NCBI RefSeq assembly: GCF_004138485.1
Contig: NZ_RYEV01000003.1
Coordinates: forward strand, 744,001-808,000
Direction: 5' to 3'
From: Peristeroidobacter soli
GTDB lineage: Bacteria > Pseudomonadota > Gammaproteobacteria > Steroidobacterales > Steroidobacteraceae
Length of the DNA stretch: 64,000 nucleotides
Translations under genes and position numbers: made by a program
Shown: positions 36,598-45,654 of the stretch, in pieces
Layout: each line of letters starts with the position of its first letter
How positions within the stretch are numbered: the stretch's first letter is position 1
The notes under the pieces: generated by a model
The model's input: only the letters and a program-made list of their open reading frames with translations
The model's database searches: none
Told to the model about the DNA's origin: nothing

Positions 36598-39258
36598 ATG
36601 AAGTTCGCGTTTCGAACGCTCGGCGCATATGCGTTACCGTTGTTTGCTGTCGCGCCGGTCGGCGCGCAGAACGTCGGCAACGAAGGCAACGCGCCCGTCC
36701 TGGAAGAAGTAATGGTCACCGGTTCGAATCTGGCGACCAGCTCGGTGAAAGACGGCCCGGTGCCCATCACGGTGCTGAGCTCGGAAGACTTCACCGAGCG
36801 CGGCGTGACCACTGCGTATGAAGCTCTGTCCACGCAACCTTTCTTCGGTGGACAAGCGGACAACGACACGCGTGCCGGCGCCGGCAACGCCAACCAAGTC
36901 AACCTGCGCGGCCTGGGTTCGGAATACACGCTCGTGCTGCTCAATGGCCGTCGCGTCGGCAGCAGGGATTTGAACCTGGTGCCGTTCGCGGCCGTCGAGC
37001 GCATCGAGGTCGTCAAGGACGGTGCATCGTCCGTGTACGGTTCGGACGCGCTCGCCGGTGTCGTGAACGTGATCCTGCGTGACAAGTTCGACGGCATGGA
37101 AGTGAGCGCCAACTACGGCGACAGCACACACTACGGCGACGGCGGCAAGGGGCAGATCTCTTTCATCGGCGGCGGTCGCGGCGAGCAGGGCAGCTTCCTG
37201 TTGTCCGGACAATACGAGAAGCAGGACGCGATCCTGAGCCTGGAGCATCCGCTCGGCGCAAGCGACGACCAGCGCCCCTGGGGCGGGCTCGACCTGCGCT
37301 CGCAACGACGCAACCCCGGCCTGATCACGTTGAACAACGGCAGCAACGTCATGCTAGCGCCGGGCTTCGGCGTCGGCCAGACGGGAACCTCGGCGAGCGA
37401 CTATGTGCCGGCGTACTCGCAGCTCATCGACAAGCGTCAACCCAACAATCTGCAGAACGACCGTGAAGCCGGTACGTTGTATGCGCGCGGCGTCTACGAG
37501 TTGGCGGACAGCGGCATCGAACTGTTCGGTGATTTTCTATACAAGCACGCCAACGTCGGCTACGTCGACCATCGCGGCACGTATCTCAACTACAGCGTGC
37601 CCGCGAGCAACTACTGGAATCCGTTCGGACAGGACGTGACCGTCAGTTATCTGCTCGACTACGGCACCGCCGACGGCCGCCAGGAGCGGCCGCTGGAGGC
37701 GATGCAGTCCGATATGGACATCACCATGTATGTCGGCGGTGTCCGGGGCGAAATCGGCCGCGTGAACTACGAAATCGCGTACTCGGACTATCAACGCCGG
37801 GACGTGCAGAGCCATGACGGACTGAGCCGTGCCCTGATTCTTCAGCAACTGGCACGTACCGACGCGGGCGCGCTCAACCTGTTCGGCAATGCCGCCGTCA
37901 CCGCCGATCAGCTCGCTCCGGCTCGCGCCCGCTTCTCGCGCACCTATGAAACATATGTGAGTTCTTTGACAGGCGTGGCTCGTTTCCCGGTCGCTGAACT
38001 GCCCGCCGGCCCGCTCGCCGCCGCGGTGGGCTTCGAATTCCGTAAGAACGGTTTCTCGCAGCTCTTGGACGAGTCGTTGAACGTGTTTCGGGATGCCGCC
38101 TCGCTGACCTTCCTCAATGACAGCAGCGCTGCGCTGTCGCGCTCGGTCGATGCTTATTACGCCGAGGTGAATATTCCTCTGGCGGGCGGAGACTTCACGG
38201 CGCCGGCACTACAGCAGCTGGACCTGGGCCTCGCGGTCCGCCACGAAGAGTTCAGCGACTTCGGCAACGCTACCGTGCCGCGCGCCACGCTTCGATGGAA
38301 GCCGCTGGCCGATACCGATCTGCTGGTGCGCGCCTCCTACAGCGAAAGTTTCTATGCTCCCAACCTGCCCGACCTCACGCCGCAAGGCGACGTCAACGTC
38401 GATCCCTATTTCGATCCGTTGATCCTCGATGCCAACGGCAACCCGCTGCGCTATGACATGGAGACCGAAGGCGGCGGCAATCCCAATCTCGATGCCAGCA
38501 ACGGCAAGTACTACAACCTGGGGGTGGTGTTCAGCCCGAGCTTCATCGACGGGCTCACCGTTTCAGTGGACGGCTTCTGGCTGAAGCAGACCGATGGCTT
38601 CATCACGCCCGACGAACAGGTCATCTTGAACGGGCTCGCGCCCGGCGAAATCATCCGTTCCGGAGCGCTCACGCCGGGCGACAACTATGCCGGCGCGCCG
38701 GTGGGGCGGGTGACTCGCGTCGTCGCGCGCGTCGCGAACGCGGCGACTCGCACCGTCGAAGGCATCGATCTGGACCTGACGTATTCGTTCGATACCGCCT
38801 GGGGCGAGTGGACCATTGGCAGCAACAGTACCTACACGACGAAGTTCGAATATAACAACGCCGATGGCAACGGAGTGCAGAGCGCTCTGGGCAAGTACAC
38901 CGCGGTGTTCAGCACAGTGCCGCGTTTCCGTTCAGCGCTGCAGCTGGCGAACCGAATCGGACCGGTCAGCGCTTCGCTGGTGACGAACTATGTCGGCGGC
39001 GTGGACAACACCCGCTACAACAATCGCGCGATCAGCAGCTATGTCACCTCCGATCTGAACCTGCTGGTGGATTTCGACGAGACCGCGTGGGGCGATGGCG
39101 CGTTGGCGGGTACCACGGTGGGTTTGACGGTACGCAATCTGTTCGACGAGGATGCGCCGTTCTACGCCACTGCGTTCCTGCGCGGCGTGGCCACCAACTA
39201 CGCCTACGTCGATCTGGTCGGGCAGTTCGTCACGTTGTCGCTGCGTAAGAAGTTCTAA
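36598..39258 (+). CDS. TonB-dependent receptor
   Basis: Signal peptide, 'VLEEVMVTGSNLATSS', 'VKDGASSVYGSDALAGVVNVILRDKF', terminal 'FVTLSLRKKF'. Confidence 0.94.
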   Translation: MKFAFRTLGAYALPLFAVAPVGAQNVGNEGNAPVLEEVMVTGSNLATSSVKDGPVPITVLSSEDFTERGVTTAYEALSTQPFFGGQADNDTRAGAGNANQVNLRGLGSEYTLVLLNGRRVGSRDLNLVPFAAVERIEVVKDGASSVYGSDALAGVVNVILRDKFDGMEVSANYGDSTHYGDGGKGQISFIGGGRGEQGSFLLSGQYEKQDAILSLEHPLGASDDQRPWGGLDLRSQRRNPGLITLNNGSNVMLAPGFGVGQTGTSASDYVPAYSQLIDKRQPNNLQNDREAGTLYARGVYELADSGIELFGDFLYKHANVGYVDHRGTYLNYSVPASNYWNPFGQDVTVSYLLDYGTADGRQERPLEAMQSDMDITMYVGGVRGEIGRVNYEIAYSDYQRRDVQSHDGLSRALILQQLARTDAGALNLFGNAAVTADQLAPARARFSRTYETYVSSLTGVARFPVAELPAGPLAAAVGFEFRKNGFSQLLDESLNVFRDAASLTFLNDSSAALSRSVDAYYAEVNIPLAGGDFTAPALQQLDLGLAVRHEEFSDFGNATVPRATLRWKPLADTDLLVRASYSESFYAPNLPDLTPQGDVNVDPYFDPLILDANGNPLRYDMETEGGGNPNLDASNGKYYNLGVVFSPSFIDGLTVSVDGFWLKQTDGFITPDEQVILNGLAPGEIIRSGALTPGDNYAGAPVGRVTRVVARVANAATRTVEGIDLDLTYSFDTAWGEWTIGSNSTYTTKFEYNNADGNGVQSALGKYTAVFSTVPRFRSALQLANRIGPVSASLVTNYVGGVDNTRYNNRAISSYVTSDLNLLVDFDETAWGDGALAGTTVGLTVRNLFDEDAPFYATAFLRGVATNYAYVDLVGQFVTLSLRKKF

Positions 39259-39279
39259 CGCTCCGCGGGGGGAGTATTC

Positions 39280-42120
39280 ATGAATAGAGTAAAGCGAGGG
39301 CGATGGTTCATTGCCCTCTGGTTCGTTCTTCTCGCTACCGCCGCGCAGGCTTTCGATGCCGGTCAGGTCTACGACTATCTGAAACGTGTGCAGGCCGAGA
39401 GCGGTTCACCCGGTGTCTCCGCGGCCGTCGCCGTCAATGGCGACATCGTGTTCTCGGGCGGCGTCGGTGTCTCCGACCTGCAAAGCGGTTTGGTCCAGAA
39501 CGGTCGCAGCGTTCATAACATCGGCTCCATTTCCAAGACCCAGGCCGTGGTCGCCATCATGCAGCTGGTGGAGCAGGGCAAGCTCGACCTGGACGCGCCG
39601 GTGCAGACCTGGGCGCCGTGGTTTCCCAAAAAACAAAAGCCCATCACCTTGCGCATGGTGCTGACTCACACGTCCGGCATCCGTCATTACAAGGATGGCG
39701 AGTTCGGCCCCGCCGATGTGCTGGCGTTCCGGCAGTACGACAATATCGAGGAATCGACGCGGTTCTGGCGTGACGATCCGTTGGTGTTCGAGCCGGGCAA
39801 GTATTGGATGTATTCGTCATTCGCGACCAATCTGCTGCACGCCGTAGTCGAGAAAGCGAGTGGCGAGGGTTTCGAAGAGTATTTGCGCAAGCATGTGTGG
39901 GTGCCGGCCGGCATGCTGGATACTCAGTTCGACGTGCCCGCGCGCATCGTCCCCCGTCGTGGCAAAGGTTATGTTCGCAACAAGCAGACCGGCGCGTGGG
40001 AAAACGCACCGGACGAGAACGTCAGTTACAAATACGCGGGTGGCGGCGTGATCTCGACTGACGAGGATCTGCTGCGGTTCGCGATGGCTCTCAATGCTGG
40101 GAAACTGCTGAGTGCCGCGTCGTTGGCGGAGATGTATCGCTTGCAGCTGCCGCGCGACATTCCGTACTCGCCCGAGCAAGCCAAGAATTTCAAAGCGGGC
40201 AAGGTCCCGCCGTCGATGGGACAGACGCAGGCACTCATCTGGCGGGTGGGCAAGGACCTGGCGGGACGCGCCTATGCGGGGCATTCCGGCAGCGTCAAAG
40301 GCACCGGGTCCATGCTGGCGAACTACAAGGACCAAGGTGTCGTCATCGCTCTGCATATCAACGGCGAAGGCGGTGGCAAGGCCACTGCCGCGGCCGAGCA
40401 GTTGGCGCAACTGTTTCTGCCAGCCGGGCAGGCCTCTCAGGCCGGCCGTTTCGATGTGCTGATCAAAGGCGGTACCGTCATCGACGGCACCGGCAATCAG
40501 CGTTTCACCGCCGACGTTGGCATCAGCGGCGACACCATCGTCGCGGTCGGCAATCTGTCCGGAGCGACTGCCGCTCGGACCATCAACGCCGCCGGCAAGA
40601 TCGTGACGCCCGGCTTCATCGACCTGCATGCGCATACGGCCGATGAGTATGGTGACGTCGGCCTGCTCTCCAAGGATCCGCGCCGCCGGGCCGCGCAGAA
40701 CTACATTGCTCAAGGCGTGACCACGACGCTGTCCAATCCCGACGGCTATCAGGCGCATACCGCCGACGGCAAAGTCATGCCGCTGGCCGAGCAGCGCCTG
40801 GCGCTCACCAATGCCGGCATCGGCATCAATGTCGCGCTGACCAACGGTCACAACGCCTTGCGCGAACAGGTGATGACCGGTGACATGAAACGTCCGGCGA
40901 ACGTGCAGGAGATTCGCCAGATGCAGGAGATTCTGCGTCGGGGCATGGCGGAAGAGGGGTCGTTCGGTCTGTCGCTCGGCGTGGAATATTTCAGCGCCCG
41001 GTACTCCGATCTGAATGAGGAAGTCGAGCTGGCGCGTGTCGCCGCCGAGTACAACGGCATCTTCATTCCTCACTTGCGCAGTCAGGGCATTTCACCGATG
41101 TGGTATCGCCCGAGCTCGGATGGCGACTCGCCACCGACGCTGGATGATTCCATCAATGAAACATTGGCGGTCGCCGAACAGACGGGCGTGACGGCCGTGT
41201 TCACCCACATGAAGGCATGGGGGCCGGGCTATCGCGGCCAGGCGCAGAGGATTGTCGATCGGTTGCAAGCGGCGCGCGACCGCGGACTGAAGGTGTTCAT
41301 GGACGTATATCCCTACGACAGCAGCGGCTCGGACGGTCAGTTCGTCGCGTTGCCGAGCTGGGCGATCACCAACGGTCAGCGGCCGAAGGAAGACGACAAG
41401 AACTTCGACTACACCGCGGCCCTCAACGCCGTGCTGAAACAGGCGGATGCCAAGCGACGCGACGATCTGGCCCGCGATGTCAAACATCAGCTGGCGCTCA
41501 AGGGCGGCCCCGAGAACGTGCGCATTCTCGACTATCCCAATGCGAAGTACGTGGGCAAGAGCTACGCGGAATTGATGAAGATGCGCCGGCTCGACCAGGT
41601 CGAGTTGGCCATCGCCTTGCAGAAGGAGGGCAATCCGAATTGGCCGGGCGGTGCGCGCATGCGCTCGTTCAGCATGGCTGAAGAGGACATTGCCGCGTTC
41701 TACAAGCCGAACTGGGCGGCGACGTCGACCGACGGCTGGATCGTGTTGCCGGAGGAAGCGGTCGGCGACAAGAAATATGTGGATACCAACCGTCGCTGTT
41801 TCGGCAGTTACCCGCGTCGTCTGGCTTATTACTCCCAACAGCTCGGCGTGGATTCGCTCGAGCACGCGGTTCGCTCGGCCAGCGGCTTGCCGGCGGAGAT
41901 TCTTCGTATTCAGGACCGCGGCCGCATCGCCGCCGGCATGAAGGCCGACGTGGTTGTGCTCGATATGGCGACATTGAAGGACAACACGACCTTCCTGGAG
42001 CCCAGCGTCTATCCCAGCGGCGTCGAGCAGGTGCTGGTGAACGGCCGTGCGGCCGTCGAGGATGGCAAGCGGACTCTGGCCCTGTCGGGCCGCGTGCTGT
42101 CGGCCTCGCCCCGGACCTGA
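39280..42120 (+). CDS. Fusion of serine beta-lactamase-like (S12/class C) domain and D-aminoacylase-like amidohydrolase domain
   Basis: N-term 'SISKTQAVVAIMQLVEQGKLDLDAPVQTW...LTHTSGIRHY'; C-term 'FDVLIKGGTVIDGTGNQRFTADVGISGDTIVAVG...GKIVTPGFIDLHAHTADEYG' and 'GRIAAGMKADVVVLD'. Confidence 0.92.
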   Translation: MNRVKRGRWFIALWFVLLATAAQAFDAGQVYDYLKRVQAESGSPGVSAAVAVNGDIVFSGGVGVSDLQSGLVQNGRSVHNIGSISKTQAVVAIMQLVEQGKLDLDAPVQTWAPWFPKKQKPITLRMVLTHTSGIRHYKDGEFGPADVLAFRQYDNIEESTRFWRDDPLVFEPGKYWMYSSFATNLLHAVVEKASGEGFEEYLRKHVWVPAGMLDTQFDVPARIVPRRGKGYVRNKQTGAWENAPDENVSYKYAGGGVISTDEDLLRFAMALNAGKLLSAASLAEMYRLQLPRDIPYSPEQAKNFKAGKVPPSMGQTQALIWRVGKDLAGRAYAGHSGSVKGTGSMLANYKDQGVVIALHINGEGGGKATAAAEQLAQLFLPAGQASQAGRFDVLIKGGTVIDGTGNQRFTADVGISGDTIVAVGNLSGATAARTINAAGKIVTPGFIDLHAHTADEYGDVGLLSKDPRRRAAQNYIAQGVTTTLSNPDGYQAHTADGKVMPLAEQRLALTNAGIGINVALTNGHNALREQVMTGDMKRPANVQEIRQMQEILRRGMAEEGSFGLSLGVEYFSARYSDLNEEVELARVAAEYNGIFIPHLRSQGISPMWYRPSSDGDSPPTLDDSINETLAVAEQTGVTAVFTHMKAWGPGYRGQAQRIVDRLQAARDRGLKVFMDVYPYDSSGSDGQFVALPSWAITNGQRPKEDDKNFDYTAALNAVLKQADAKRRDDLARDVKHQLALKGGPENVRILDYPNAKYVGKSYAELMKMRRLDQVELAIALQKEGNPNWPGGARMRSFSMAEEDIAAFYKPNWAATSTDGWIVLPEEAVGDKKYVDTNRRCFGSYPRRLAYYSQQLGVDSLEHAVRSASGLPAEILRIQDRGRIAAGMKADVVVLDMATLKDNTTFLEPSVYPSGVEQVLVNGRAAVEDGKRTLALSGRVLSASPRT

Positions 42121-42184
42121 TCAGGCGGGATCGGCCCGCGATCGGTACAATGGCTGGCCACCGCCCAGCCATTGTCCTATCGCC

Positions 42185-42946
42185 ATGAACTCGCCGTTCC
42201 TAGACACCGCTCTCGAGGCCGCCCGCGCCGCGGCCGATGTCATCCGTCGCTACTACCAGAACAACCTGAAGGTCACCATCAAGGCGGACAAGACGCCGGT
42301 GACCGATGCCGATGTGGAGACCGAGAAAGTCATCCGCGGCATCATCAGCTCGCGCTTCCCCTCGCATGGCTTCTACGGCGAGGAGACGGGTCAGAGCGCG
42401 ATCGACGCGGAGTATCTGTGGCTGGTCGATCCCATCGACGGCACCAAAGCGTTCGTGCGCGAGTATCCGATGTTCTCCACGCAGATCGCGCTCATGCATC
42501 GTGGCAAGCTCATCCTCGGCGTGTCGTCAGCGCCGGTGTATGGAGAGCTGGCGTGGGCGGAGATCGGCAAGGGCGCGTGGCTGAACGACAAGCCGATCAA
42601 AGTCAGCGAGATCGATACGGTCGAGGGGGGCGCGATCTCGGCGGGTAACTTGAAAACATTGGCGAGCGGGCCGCGTTGGGATCGTTTTGGCAAGCTCGTG
42701 GCCCGTGCTCATCGCATTCGCGGCTACGGCGATTTTCTGCACTATCACTTGCTGGCGGCCGGCAAGATCGATGTGGTCATCGAGTCGGATGTGAACATTC
42801 TGGACATCGCGGCATGCGCGGTGATTGTTGAGGCCGCCGGCGGCAAGTTCACCGATCTGGACGGCAAGGCGCTGACGTTGCAGACGACGTCGGTGCTCGC
42901 GGCCAACGGCAAGTTACATTCGACGGTGCTGAGCGCGCTGAGCTGA
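42185..42946 (+). CDS. Inositol-monophosphatase superfamily (CysQ/HisN-like) phosphatase
   Basis: 'KADKTPVTDADVETEKVI', 'GEETG', 'LWLVDPIDGTKAFVREYPMFSTQIAL', 'DVNILDIAACAVIVEAAGG'. Confidence 0.9.
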   Translation: MNSPFLDTALEAARAAADVIRRYYQNNLKVTIKADKTPVTDADVETEKVIRGIISSRFPSHGFYGEETGQSAIDAEYLWLVDPIDGTKAFVREYPMFSTQIALMHRGKLILGVSSAPVYGELAWAEIGKGAWLNDKPIKVSEIDTVEGGAISAGNLKTLASGPRWDRFGKLVARAHRIRGYGDFLHYHLLAAGKIDVVIESDVNILDIAACAVIVEAAGGKFTDLDGKALTLQTTSVLAANGKLHSTVLSALS

Positions 42947-42947
42947 G

Positions 42948-43718
42948 CTACTGCTCGATCCAGCGAATTTCCGTCGCGGTCAGCGGCCCGATGACGACCT
43001 GGTCCAGCGATTCGGGGATTTCCGACGTGCTGCTGGTCAGCGGGATGCGACCGCCCATCAGTTCGGCGTGTGTTTGCGGCAGCAGGGGCTGCTTGGTGGG
43101 CTCCGCATAGCCGATGGGATTCAGCGGCTGGCTGTTGCGCGGATCGTATTTATCGCTGGCTCCCAAGGTATGTAACAGCTCGTGCGCGGTGATCACGTCG
43201 TTCGAGCCGATCATGGATCGATCCGCAAACGCGTTTACCACGCCGTACAGCCCTTTCTGCATGCCGACCGAGTGCGCGAGCGTCGGCGTGACGGCTGGGT
43301 CGTGATACACGACGAATAGTTTGATGTCGGGCGCGACACCCGGCCCGTCCGGCGTTCGCCACGCCCAATAGCGCATGCGCAGGCTCCACCACATGATGCT
43401 GAACACGTTGGCATCACGGGCAAGTGCCGGCGGCCGGTCGCGCAGCTGCGGCGCGGACTCGAATTCGATCGGTCGCTGCAGGGGCAGGGTGCGGAAGCTC
43501 GCTTCGCGTTCGAAAAAGGCTTCCAACGGCTCGAAACGATCGGGTCGCAGCTTGCCGATGAACTGCGTGGTGACGGGGCTGCCATCGCCGTCGATCGGAT
43601 AGAGCGTCACGCGCAACGGGGTTTTCCAGTCCGTCGAGTACACGCGATCGAAGTACTGGTTCAGCGCGACGGCCAGCAGGATCAGCAATAGCACCAGGAT
43701 GCGGAGGTTGCGCCACAT
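42948..43718 (-). CDS. Membrane-anchored putative zincin-like protein of unknown function
   Basis: N-terminal TM 'LRILVLLLILLAVALNQYF'; HExxH-type motif 'ITAHELLHTLGASDKYD'. Confidence 0.65.
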   Translation of the reverse strand: MWRNLRILVLLLILLAVALNQYFDRVYSTDWKTPLRVTLYPIDGDGSPVTTQFIGKLRPDRFEPLEAFFEREASFRTLPLQRPIEFESAPQLRDRPPALARDANVFSIMWWSLRMRYWAWRTPDGPGVAPDIKLFVVYHDPAVTPTLAHSVGMQKGLYGVVNAFADRSMIGSNDVITAHELLHTLGASDKYDPRNSQPLNPIGYAEPTKQPLLPQTHAELMGGRIPLTSSTSEIPESLDQVVIGPLTATEIRWIEQ

Positions 43719-43765
43719 GCGCCGACCTTACCCGCTCGCGGCCGGCACGCCCCAGGCGCGACGTC

Positions 43766-43951
43766 TCAGTTCGCCGATGCCACGCGCAATTCGGTGAGCT
43801 CGCCGGCTTCGGCGCTGTAATAAACGGTCATGGGCTGGCAGCAGACGGAGCAATCCTCGATGTATTCCTGCGATTCGACCGACAGGTCCAGGAACAGCGT
43901 GATGGATTCGCCGCAATGGGGGCAGGTGGTTTCAGCAGTGGTCTCGAGCAT
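43766..43951 (-). CDS. CPXCG motif-containing cysteine-rich protein
   Basis: 'MLETTAETTCPHCGESITLFLDLSVESQEYIEDCSVCCQPMTVYY'. Confidence 0.85.
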   Translation of the reverse strand: MLETTAETTCPHCGESITLFLDLSVESQEYIEDCSVCCQPMTVYYSAEAGELTELRVASAN

Positions 43952-44324
43952 GGTCTGAAAGGCTGAACGCGCTCCTGATCCAGTCGACTCTGGCTCGCGG
44001 CGCGCCCATGGTGATGGCGACCACGTCGAAACGCGCCGGATGGCAGCGGAGTTCGGCGCGTTTCATCAACAGGTGCTCGGCGGCGAGCACGAGCTTACGC
44101 TGCTTCTGCCGATCTATCGAGGCAGCGGGGCCGCCGTAGTCGGTGCTCGATCGACAGCGGACTTCGACCAGCACCAGAGTCTCCCTTTCCATCATTACCA
44201 GATCCAGCTCGCCCATCTTACAGCGGTAATTGCGGATGAGCGGCTTGAGGCCGTGTGCGAGTAGGTGAGCCAGTGCCAGCTCCTCGCCGAGCGCGCCTAG
44301 GGCTTTGCGTTCGCTATCGTCCAT
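43932..44324 (-). CDS. yraN: YraN/UPF0102 family putative endonuclease
   Basis: 'GALGEELALAHLLAHGLKPLIRNYRCKMGELDLVMMERETLVLVEVRCRSS'. Confidence 0.92.
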   Translation of the reverse strand: MDDSERKALGALGEELALAHLLAHGLKPLIRNYRCKMGELDLVMMERETLVLVEVRCRSSTDYGGPAASIDRQKQRKLVLAAEHLLMKRAELRCHPARFDVVAITMGAPRARVDWIRSAFSLSDHARDHC

Positions 44325-44530
44325 GGTCCACTCCGCCGCATTGAAAATATCGGCACTAGCGTGCCGGTACGGAGTGGGGCGAGAGGGTGGCGTTTCTCGA
44401 TGAAACGGCCGCTAAGTCGATGACTACGCCAGGGCGGATTGGTGTAGCCAGGGTGCCTGGGGGCGTTCCGACGCGCCCGAGCCAGGTCGTCGAGAGGAAC
44501 TCGACGGCTGGACGATGAGTTGGCTCGGCA

Positions 44531-45415
44531 ATGGCCAGCAAAGGTCGAACAACAACGACACGGCGCGCGCAGACGACCACGCCTCCTCGGTCGTCATCCG
44601 AGCCGCGGAGGCACGCGGAGAGGCCCACGCCTCCTCGGCCGGCATCCCTGCCGCGGCGTAAGCGCGCGGTCAGGAAAGTGCCGGGCAGGTTGTTTGTCGG
44701 GGTTGCGGGTTGGTCGATTCCGTCGCGATATGGATCGGAGCTGCCGGGCGAAGGATCTCGTCTGGAACGATACGCGCGGCGTTTACAGGCCGTTGAGATC
44801 AACAGCTCTTTCTATCGCCATCATCGCGCGCAAACGTATGCGCGTTGGGCGGAAAGCGTTCCGAAGACCTTTCGATTTGCGGTGAAGGCGCCGCAGGTTT
44901 TTACGCATGAGGGTGAACTGCGGGCTCACCCCGAGGTGCTCGATCAGTTTGCGGACGAGATCGACGGGTTGGGCAAGAAGCTCGCCGTCGTGCTCGTGCA
45001 GTTACCGCCGAAACTGGAGTTCGAGGCGCCGGCCGCGCGACGTTTCTTCAAGGCGATGAGAAAACGTATCGATGCGAAGTTCGTCTGCGAACCGCGCCAT
45101 CGAAGTTGGAGCTCCGAAAAGGCAGAGCGGTTGCTCGCAGAACTTTCCGTTGCGCGGGTCGCGGCCGATCCGCCGCTGTGGTCGGGTGGGAACGAGCCAG
45201 GCGGAGATCGAGGGCTGGTGTATTTCCGCTGGCATGGCCAGCCGCAGAAGTATTTCTCGGATTACGGGCGCGAGTGTCTCGCCACGCTCGAGAAACAAAT
45301 CGCCGCCGCGAAAGCGACCGAGGCGTGGGCGATTTTCGATAACACCGCGCACGGACATGCGATAGGAAATGCCTTGTCGCTCACGAGCGCAGTCGAGGCG
45401 CGCCGGAAGAAATAA
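44531..45415 (+). CDS. DUF72 family protein with low-complexity basic N-terminal extension
   Basis: 'LFVGVAGWSIPSRYGSELPGEGSRLERYARRLQAVEINSSFYRHHRAQTYARWAESVPKTFRFAVKAPQVFTHE'. Confidence 0.9.
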   Translation: MASKGRTTTTRRAQTTTPPRSSSEPRRHAERPTPPRPASLPRRKRAVRKVPGRLFVGVAGWSIPSRYGSELPGEGSRLERYARRLQAVEINSSFYRHHRAQTYARWAESVPKTFRFAVKAPQVFTHEGELRAHPEVLDQFADEIDGLGKKLAVVLVQLPPKLEFEAPAARRFFKAMRKRIDAKFVCEPRHRSWSSEKAERLLAELSVARVAADPPLWSGGNEPGGDRGLVYFRWHGQPQKYFSDYGRECLATLEKQIAAAKATEAWAIFDNTAHGHAIGNALSLTSAVEARRKK

Positions 45416-45418
45416 ACT

Positions 45419-45492
45419 CTAGTGGCCTGTAACAACTGAATTTGAACTAACGCCATGCCACCGGTATGAAATCAGTTGTTACAGGCCACTAG
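45419..45492. mobile_element. 74-bp MITE-like element with perfect 21-bp terminal inverted repeats ending in CTAG
   Basis: CTAGTGGCCTGTAACAACTGA (45419-45439) and TCAGTTGTTACAGGCCACTAG (45472-45492) are exact reverse complements; TA/CTAG ends fit IS630/Tc1-type target. Confidence 0.65.
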
Positions 45493-45519
45493 TGGCGCGA
45501 TTGACGCTGAAAGACAAGC

Positions 45520-45622
45520 CATTGCGGCGGCCGGCGGCGCCATGGGCCAGTTCGCCGGCGTGCCGATGAGTCTCAGCAAGCCCGGCGACACGATCGACTA
45601 TGTGAACACCGGCGCGTGGCCA
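45520..45622 (+). pseudogene. Fragment of phosphoserine aminotransferase (serC) coding sequence
   Basis: Translation 'AAGGAMGQFAGVPMSLSKPGDTIDYVNTGAW' resembles the SerC segment (E. coli '..[29 protein letters not shown]'); no flanking SerC sequence. Confidence 0.6.
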
Positions 45623-45654
45623 CGTCGTCGGCCAGGCGCTGAATTGTTCGGACG

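Noticed and set aside
44351-44366. CGGCAC-TAGC-GTGCCG hairpin upstream of yraN
   Set aside because: Short perfect dyad that can occur by chance in GC-rich DNA; no supporting context
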